From assembly GCF_050003625.1 (NCBI RefSeq), contig NC_134399.1:40812671-40876670 (forward strand): DNA of 64,000 nt, read 5' to 3'. The notes under the pieces were generated by a model, which did not search any database, was not told the origin of the DNA, and saw only the letters and a program-made list of their open reading frames with translations. The position numbers and the translations under genes are program-made. The DNA comes from Haematobia irritans (Eukaryota; Arthropoda; Insecta; Diptera; Muscidae). This document shows positions 57,823 through 64,000 of this stretch, one piece after another; position 1 is the first letter of the stretch; every line of letters begins with the position of its first letter.

Positions 57823-58202
57823 TGGTTAGTGTGTTGGCTTACAAAGTGCATGGTCCGCGGTTCGATTCTCCGTCCAGGCGAAAGGTAAAAAAATTTTAAA
57901 AATTTATAAAATCGTATAATTTCTTCTACATTGTTGGTATTACAGGAAAAGGTGTTAAGAACTAAAAACCTCGTGGATGTGAGAAAGATGTGAGGGAAAA
58001 TGCAATTAGCAAGAAAACAATGTTTTTTTTTTTGGGTTTGTCTTTATGAAATTGTTTTTACATCCTGGAAAAGAATAAACGTTTATCACAAAAAGTATAT
58101 ACTTTTCTTCCAAATATACTTCCTTACAGCAAAAAGCAAATGAGAAACGAACTTTGTTTGTCTAAAATTTCGTTTGGGAGGAAAGAATTATTTTTTTGCG
58201 TG

Positions 58203-59177
58203 CGGATTTGGACAAACTTCTATATTCTTTAAATCCCAGACCTAATGTGTCAAAGTCCACCTAACCTTATCATAGACCGATCCATTAATTTAACTTGTTG
58301 AGCATCTAGAAATCCACATTTTGTACGATTTGTGTGAAATTTAAAATCTTGAGTTGTAAACATTGTTAACTGTTATACCGCCACGATCAGGTCAATTTTC
58401 TATATAGTCCCAGCAAAAACTGGGTAAGCACTAGTGATTCTTTCAGTAATACCGGTAATCAAAAAGTTACTACTTGCAGTATTACCTGGGATTTAAAAAT
58501 AATATCTTACCTTTGTAGGCAAAAAGTGATTCTTTCTATTAATACCGGTAATCAAAATCATATCTTGAGGTCCGGGTTCGGCTCTACAGTGGGTACTGTT
58601 AATAGTAGCGATAAGTAATGCCAAATTACATTTCAGAAAAAATTGCCAATAAAATATACCTTTGTTTTCTAAAGTTGTATAGTATATAATATATATTACA
58701 AAATAACATCATTGAATAGAGATCCATGTCGTGGAGCGTGGTAAAGTGTGTTGGATTACAAAACAACAGGGGTGAGTTCGCACTTTTTGGGTATCTTTAT
58801 GGTAAAGATATTATTTTTGTATAGCTGGTATGCTTGCGAAGAAGTACTTATTTTTCGGCTACTGGTATGCGTGCACGGAAGTACTTTCCTCCAATGTCAT
58901 GCCCGTGTAAATGTATTACTACTGATATATGTACGAGGAAGTTGTTACCAATTTGGCGCAGGCATACTTGTACTCATACCTGGTAATAGGAGTTTTTGCT
59001 GGGGTCCTCTCTTTCTCTATTCTTTACCATCTAGAAATTTCCATTTTTATCCACGTAACAAATTTAATTTTCTTTTGCTGAAACTATGAATATGGTGTGA
59101 GACTTGAAGAGAGATGGTTTATATATCGTTTCTTTTTGTATCCACCATGGGTTGGCCAGTTTTTGTTTATTTGTATA
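58203..59177. other. Unassigned DNA with a weak tRNA-like stretch
   Basis: GTGGAGCGTGGTAAAGTGTG and GGGGTGAGTTCGCAC near 58730-58785 faintly resemble a tRNA-derived head. Otherwise nothing recognised. The 113-codon frame at 58748 begins in that stretch and has no motif. Confidence 0.25.
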
Positions 59178-59425
59178 CACTCAAAAAAAAGTGAACTCTC
59201 TATTTCACTAAAGCCAATTTAACTTTATTTTAGTTCATGGAATTATTATGTTTAGAGAAAGTTTTCTTTACTCTAATAATTTTTTATGTACGTTAGTTAA
59301 ATTAACTAAACCCGAGGAAAAAAATATACTCCAATGAAGCATAAAGATGAACTAAATTCGTGTCTTCGACAAAATAGTTCAGAATTTCTTTAAATTTGTA
59401 AATTTTACTAAAAATGCGTCCATCA

Positions 59426-61127
59426 CAGTGTTGCCAGGTTAGGGGTTTTCTCCCCAAATTTAGGGGTTTTTTTCACGTTTAGGGGGATTTTTAGGGGTAA
59501 TATTTATTTGGGGGGATTTTTGGGGGTAAAAAATTATTTCAGACCTTATAAAGTGGAGCAATTCTCAAGCAAATTCGGAACAATTCTAGCATTAGTTATG
59601 AGAAAAAAGATGCGGAAAGTCAACAAGAAGATCCTAAATACAAACAAGTATCCAATAGCATTATTTTCGTTATCTTTTTTAAACTCTTCTGTTTGACAAA
59701 ATTAGAAACAATCGTATTTTAACTTAGCAGCTGAAAGCTTTTTAAGAGTAAGGCCGCTTTTTAAATTGATATACATATTGTATTATTACATCCATAGAAA
59801 AAATAATTTCCTCAGGGATGAAATTTTAAACAAACGAAAATCTCTTTTGTTTTAAAGTATTTTTTTAATTAGCAAATTTTATTTTTTATTTACTTCAAAC
59901 GAAAAAAATTTTAGTATCAAAAGAAAACTTAGTTTTTGTAAAATTTCGTTTCTCAGGAAATCTTCTTTCAGGATATATATTTGTGTTAAATTTAATTTTT
60001 AAAGTGTATCACTACAGGATTTTTATACCCTGCGCCACACTGTGGAACAGGGTATTATAAGTTAGTGCATATGTTTGTAACACCCAGAAGGAGACTAGAT
60101 AGACACATGGTGTCTTTGGCAATAATGCTAAGGGTGGGTCCCTGAGTCGATATAACCATGTCCGTCTGTCCGTCCGTCTGTTTGTGAACACATTTTTGTG
60201 ATCAAAGTCTAGGTCGCAATTTAAGTTCAATCTCCTTCAAATTTGGCACATGTTCCTAATTTGGGTCAGAATAGAACCCTATTGAAGAAGAAATCGGTTC
60301 AGATTTAGATATAGCTCCCATATATATCTTTCGCCCGATATGCTCTAATATGGACCCAGCAGCCAGAGTTTTATACCGATTTGCTTGATATTTTGTACAA
60401 ACATAACACTTAGTCGTATAGTTAAGTGTGCATAATTTGATTGAAATCGGTTCAGATGTAGATATAGCTTCCATATATATTTTTCGCCCGATATGGACTT
60501 ATATGGCCCCAGAAGCCAGTGTTTTGGCCCAATTTGGTTGAAATTTTGCACTAGGAGTACAATTAGTAATATAGTCATGTGTGTCGAATTTGATTGAAAT
60601 CGGTTCAGATTTGGATATAGCTCCCATATATATGTTTTTCTGATTTCGACAAAAATGGTCAAAATACCAACATTTTCCTTGTTAAATCGCCACTGCTTAG
60701 TCGAAAAGTTGTAAAAATGACTCTAATTTTCCTAAACTTCTAATACACATTGTGTTCCACCCTAGTGCATTAGCCAACTTAAATTTTGAGTCTATAGATT
60801 TTGTAAAAGTCTATCAAATTCTGTCCAAATCGAGTGATATTTAAATGTATGTATTTGGGACAAACCTTTATATATATAGCACCCAACACATTTGACGGAT
60901 GTGATATGGTATCGAAAATTTAGATCTACAAAGTGGTGCAGGGTATAATATAGTCGGCCCCGCCCGACTTTAGACTTTCCTTACTTGTTTTTCACGTAAT
61001 TTTGGGACCACTTTTTGTACTTTTATATTCTGAAATTTTTTGGGGGTTTTGAAAAAAGCTTCGACCAATTTAGGGGTTTTTTTCTTAAGATTTGGGGGGA
61101 AGAATCAAAAATCACCTGGCAACACTG
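59426..61127. mobile_element. Non-autonomous hAT (CAGTGTTGCCAGGT) with G-rich ends
   Basis: Ends CAGTGTTGCCAGGT and ACCTGGCAACACTG, with 8-bp flanks GTCCATCA (59418-59425 and 61128-61135). F2 carries the single, uninterrupted site. Subterminal sequence is repeated TTAGGGGTTTTT and GGGGGGATTTTTGGGGG runs at the left (59450-59530), with a similar block at the right (61037-61100). It contains DINE-B5. No transposase. Confidence 0.85.
60023..60991 (-). mobile_element. DINE-B5
   Basis: Hairpin TATACCCTGCGCCACACTGT, GTCCGTCTGTCCGTCCGTC, three repeats, end GGCCCCGCCCGACTTTAGAC and TTTCCTTACTTG. Sits between T runs inside the hAT without duplication. Confidence 0.8.
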
Positions 61128-61410
61128 GTCCATCATGAACTTCGTATGTCACTAAAGACATTCTTGCAATTTTGAACACCAAGTTTTTACTTCAAACTAC
61201 AAAATTTTCTTTAACAAGTGAAAAAACTTAGTTATGTCTAATAAATTTTCTTGAATTTGTCGAAAAATATGTACTTATTTTTATGACATCGGCTTGATCC
61301 CAACGTTTGTAATACTGTTTAGTTAAAATTTTCTACAAATATTAAAAATTTTCTAAAATTAACCGAAAGTTTTCTTCCTGGTGGGTTCACTGTTTTTTTC
61401 AGTGTATTAT

Positions 61411-61442
61411 TATACCCTAAACCACATAGTGGTCAGGGTATA
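61411..61442. repeat. Solo DINE-type terminal hairpin
   Basis: TATACCCTAAACCACATAG / TGGTCAGGGTATA forms the stem-loop found at DINE ends, but with no DINE body. It lies between F3 and element L. Confidence 0.55.
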
Positions 61443-61445
61443 ATA

Positions 61446-62734
61446 CACTGAAAAAACAGTGAACCCTTTTCCATTGCAAAATGAACTAAACTGTAGTAAT
61501 ATTGACCATGATTTAGCCCTTAAAATTTTTTTCAACTTGTCTAGTTTATAATTCTCTTAAATTTTAGTTCATCTATAACATTGTAGTTTAGTTCATTTTT
61601 ACAACACCATAAGATTTATATACCCCTACCAAGTTAAAAAGTCAGTATTATTTTGGTTTACTTGCTTACTTTGTGGGAAACCCGATAATAACAATTGGTT
61701 CACAGTCTCTTTAAAATGTCGACGACTAAAATCAATCATTCCACAGTACAGAGAAATTAAATAATTAAAGGCACAACAAACCGTTTTACAATTATGAAAA
61801 TGATCATACATTACAATTAAACATTCTTTAAGCAAAAGTACTTTATTATAAAAACTTATGATGAAAGTTCTTAATACAATGGTTTTTGGGAATAAAAATT
61901 ATGACCACATGGAACAGAGAGTAGTTCATTTGAACTCGCTATTTGGACATTTTGACTTATCCTTTTTTATTCATCGTAGGTAATTTTTTCACATATCTTG
62001 CTGGAAACAAAAATGAAAATTGTTAAAAATTAACCCCATGTAATGAAATATAATTTTTAATTCTTCATTTTAGCTTGTAACTTACCATATTTGGGGCATT
62101 TTATCAAATGGTGTAAGGAATTCAACTTTTCTTTGGATCTCATCTCATAAAATTTGTACCTGAAACAATTAGAGAAATAATGAAGTATTCTAAATAAACT
62201 CACAAAAACTGTGTTGTTATCGATGTGAAGGATATAATAAAATAAATATTCTAGTTGAAAGAAAGCCAAAGTTTTAATATAAAACTTACAAATTCTTTAT
62301 TAAATTGTACGCTGAGGGGAAATAGAAAAAGTTGTCCAAATTTATTTGGGTTACTCTAAAATTAAATATTTATTTTTTACATTAAATAAAATTATTAAAT
62401 AGGTTTTCAAAAAATCTAATGAAAAAAATAATAATATGCTTAAAAAACCAAATATTCTTGATAACCTTAGACATTCATCATTCGTCAAAATAACGACACG
62501 TAATTTCATTTTCGATTTAAAATGCATTTTAGTCTATTGGGAAATGGTAAATTTAAGTTATACTAATTCGACCGTTTTATGAATTTTTGTTTTATACTAC
62601 TTAAAACCAAATTGAATAAGAAAATAAATTCAAGTTTGGTTCACTTTTTTCGCTCACGATGAAAATTATAGCGTGTTGAAATCAGCCGTAGTCAAAATGA
62701 CGAAATACTTACCAATTTATGAATAAACTATACG
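61446..62734. mobile_element. Element L (H2-related), right end not found
   Basis: Begins CACTGAAAAAACAGTGAACC after TA. Its first ~350 bp follow the left end of H2 (AAAATGAACTAAACTGTAGT, TGACCATGATTT, GGCACAACAAACC). Contains candidate minus-strand exons and a ~420-bp internal tandem duplication (62290-62380 versus 62713-62800). The right boundary is unknown and may lie near 62930. Confidence 0.45.
61957..62311 (-). CDS. Candidate spliced gene 3' end in element L
   Basis: By eye on the minus strand: a 22-nt exon 62311-62290 (acceptor TTTCCCCTCAG, donor GTAAGT), a 74-nt exon 62159-62086 (acceptor ATTGTTTCAG, donor GTAAGT; YKFYEMRSKEKLNSLHHLIK then CPKY), and a 44-nt exon 62000-61957 (acceptor TTGTTTCCAG; ARYVKKLPTMNKKG, stop TAA). 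Introns would be 130 and 85 nt, normal for flies. Both junctions keep one frame. A second copy of the 22-nt exon lies at 62734-62713 with donor GTAAGT but a damaged acceptor (CAT instead of CAG). The 5' exons and start are not identified. The product is lysine-rich and matches no family I know. Confidence 0.3.
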
Positions 62735-63264
62735 ATGAGATATAACAAAAATTTTCCAAATTCATCTGGAATTGAATATTAATTTTTTACATAGAATAAT
62801 AAAAATTTCAATACACTTTCAATTTCAACATATTTTCCTAAATATTCTTAATATCTTTTTTCTAAACTACCGATAAAATATTAATAACTTTCATTTAAAA
62901 GGTTTAATTAACAAACACCAATATATGTATGTCTCAAAAATCCAAAATATTCCATGTCTTTATATTCCCTTGTTGCATACCAGCTAAAAAGATGCAACAG
63001 CCCACGCCAACGCCAACTATACAACTGAAGCATGCCAAACAAAACCAAGCAAAGCCAAAACATTCCTACAACAACAAAAACACATGTGCCTTTATTGAAA
63101 ACAACACCTCATCAGTGCTGCCGCTACTACTTCAATCGAAGCATTTTGCTTCATTTTCACAAAATTTACTTCGTCACTCCTTCTTCCAAAAATCTGCTTC
63201 ACTTTTTGTTCTGCTTCAAATTTTAAAAATTTTCCCCATATTACCTAATTGTTTTTCCTATTAT
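62735..63264. other. AT-rich DNA, nothing firm
   Basis: The upstream part of element L or its flank. The 113-codon plus-strand frame at 62929-63270 is low-complexity and has no motif. Confidence 0.3.
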
Positions 63265-64000
63265 TATTAACCGATGTGGACCAATTTTTGCATAGTTTTT
63301 AGAGACCATATACACAGTCTTACACAAGTTTACATACGGTTTAAGAAATTGTATTTTCTTTAATTATTAAAATATAATAAAATATGCATATATATGCTTT
63401 AGATTTTGTAAATTAATTTGAAAAACAAAGTATTTGTCCATTTTCAAGAAGATGTTTTTAGTGTGGATTATAAACAACAACAAGAAACATGTTTAGTTAT
63501 AAGGTAAAAACCTCAAGGGTATGTAAACTTATGTGAGACTGTGTACTTACACCATGTACCAAATTTCAGCCGGATCGGATGAAATTTGGTTCTCTTAGAG
63601 GCTCCGCAAGCCAAATCGGGGGATCAGTTTATATGGGAGCTATATATAATTATGGACCGATGTGGACCAATTTTTGCATGGTTGTTAGAGATCATATGCT
63701 GAAACCATGTACCAAATTTCAGCTGGACCGGATGAAATTTGCTTCTCTTAGAGTCCCCGCAAGCCAAATTTGGGGTTTCGTTTATATGGGGGATATACGT
63801 AAAAGTGGACCGATATGGCCCATTTGCAATACCACCCGACCTACATCAATAACAAATACTTGTGCCAAGTTTCAAGTCGATAGCTTCTTTCGTTCGGAAG
63901 TTAGCGTGATTTCAACAGACGGACGGACGGACGGACATGCTCAGATCGACTCAGAATTTCACCACGACCCAGAATATATATACTTTATGGGGTCTTACAG
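63265..64000 (+). mobile_element. DINE-A6, truncated by the window edge
   Basis: ACCGATGTGGACCAATTTTT ... two repeats, GACGGACGGACGGACGGAC, TATATACTTTATGGGGTC. The terminal hairpin lies beyond the window. It contains a Tc1-type MITE at 63313-63543. Confidence 0.7.
63313..63543. mobile_element. 231-bp Tc1-type MITE with ~25-bp TIRs
   Basis: Left CACAGTCTTACACAAGTTTA(CATAC) and right (complement) CACAGTCTCACATAAGTTTA(CATAC) differ at two of 25 positions. TA flanks both sides (63311-63312 and 63544-63545). It interrupts a DINE-A repeat at a known TA. No ORF. Confidence 0.85.

Larger units (their letters stand above)
56335..58202 (-). mobile_element. TA-MITE D2 with two nested insertions
   Basis: CACGCAAAGAAAAAAACG ... 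TTATTTTTTTGCGTG, inverse of D1, flanks TG and CG. Alignment with D1 exposes an insertion of about 0.9 kb (56573-57481, with a separate tRNA-like head) and a 288-bp MITE (57535-57822) in the tRNA-like module. Confidence 0.7.
59178..61404 (+). mobile_element. MITE F3, interrupted by a hAT element
   Basis: CACTCAAAAAAAAGTGAAC ... GTTCACTGTTTTTTTCAGTG, flanked by TA. Aligns with F2 on both sides of the hAT. Confidence 0.75.

Overview
The window looks like AT-rich, transposon-saturated DNA from a dipteran, most probably a calyptrate (muscoid) fly. The evidence is repeat content: DINE-1/Helentron-type elements with the dipteran GTCC/GTCT microsatellite block, Tc1/mariner elements of the ITmD37E and DD41D (rosa) types, hAT elements, and an RNase H-bearing non-LTR retrotransposon. 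I found no conserved host gene, rRNA or CRISPR array. Assignment to a fly is inference, and no species is claimed.

The only long intact coding unit is a full-length two-ORF LINE on the minus strand (22191-27224). It has a perfect 12-bp target-site duplication and sits inside a DINE-A element. Its 3' end (a conserved ~75-bp tail finishing in CCTAA repeats) is shared with a ~340-bp tRNA-derived SINE present twice (10546-10885 minus; 54331-54671 plus). That makes a plausible SINE/LINE partnership. A second LINE copy (9887-14970) was hit by the SINE and later split by a 3.8-kb transposon.

Layout: 331-821 MITE H1. 1150-6012 large TIR element 'P' with a 9-bp TSD, holding MITE G1 and a degenerate Jockey-like LINE itself interrupted by DINE-B1. 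6363-8237 broken ITmD37E transposon with a hAT MITE in its ORF. 9887-14970 split LINE carrying SINE1 and element H2 (which contains TA-MITE E1 and a candidate spliced gene). 16099-17414 DINE-A1. 19065-20270 DINE-A fragment with E2. 20971-27501 DINE-A2 with the intact LINE. 29116-31139 DINE-A3 with TA-MITE D1. 31482-32067 hAT-like MITE. 32270-32876 MITE F1. 33211-38492 hAT element with GGAGTC-repeat ends, containing DINE-C1 (itself containing a rosa transposon) and MITE F2 (itself containing DINE-B2). 38625-39600 E3. 40048-40775 DINE-A4. 41066-45768 tandem array of TIR element K with coding remnants. 46219-48474 DINE-C2. 48759-51047 three G MITEs. 51177-53141 DINE-B3/B4. 53311-55182 DINE-A5 with SINE2. 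56335-58202 D2. 59178-61404 MITE F3 containing a hAT containing DINE-B5. 61446-62734 and beyond, element L with candidate spliced exons. 63265-64000 DINE-A6 with a Tc1-type MITE.

The most unusual signal is that three TIR elements (H2, L and the K array) each seem to carry the 3' end of a small intron-containing gene on the strand opposite their left end, with consensus GT-AG junctions and very short exons, and in H2 and L a frame preserved across the junctions. I read these by eye, so they are hypotheses. A second unusual signal is that two different TA-inserting MITE families (D and E) both contain a related tRNA-like module. Family letters are local labels for this window, not database names.
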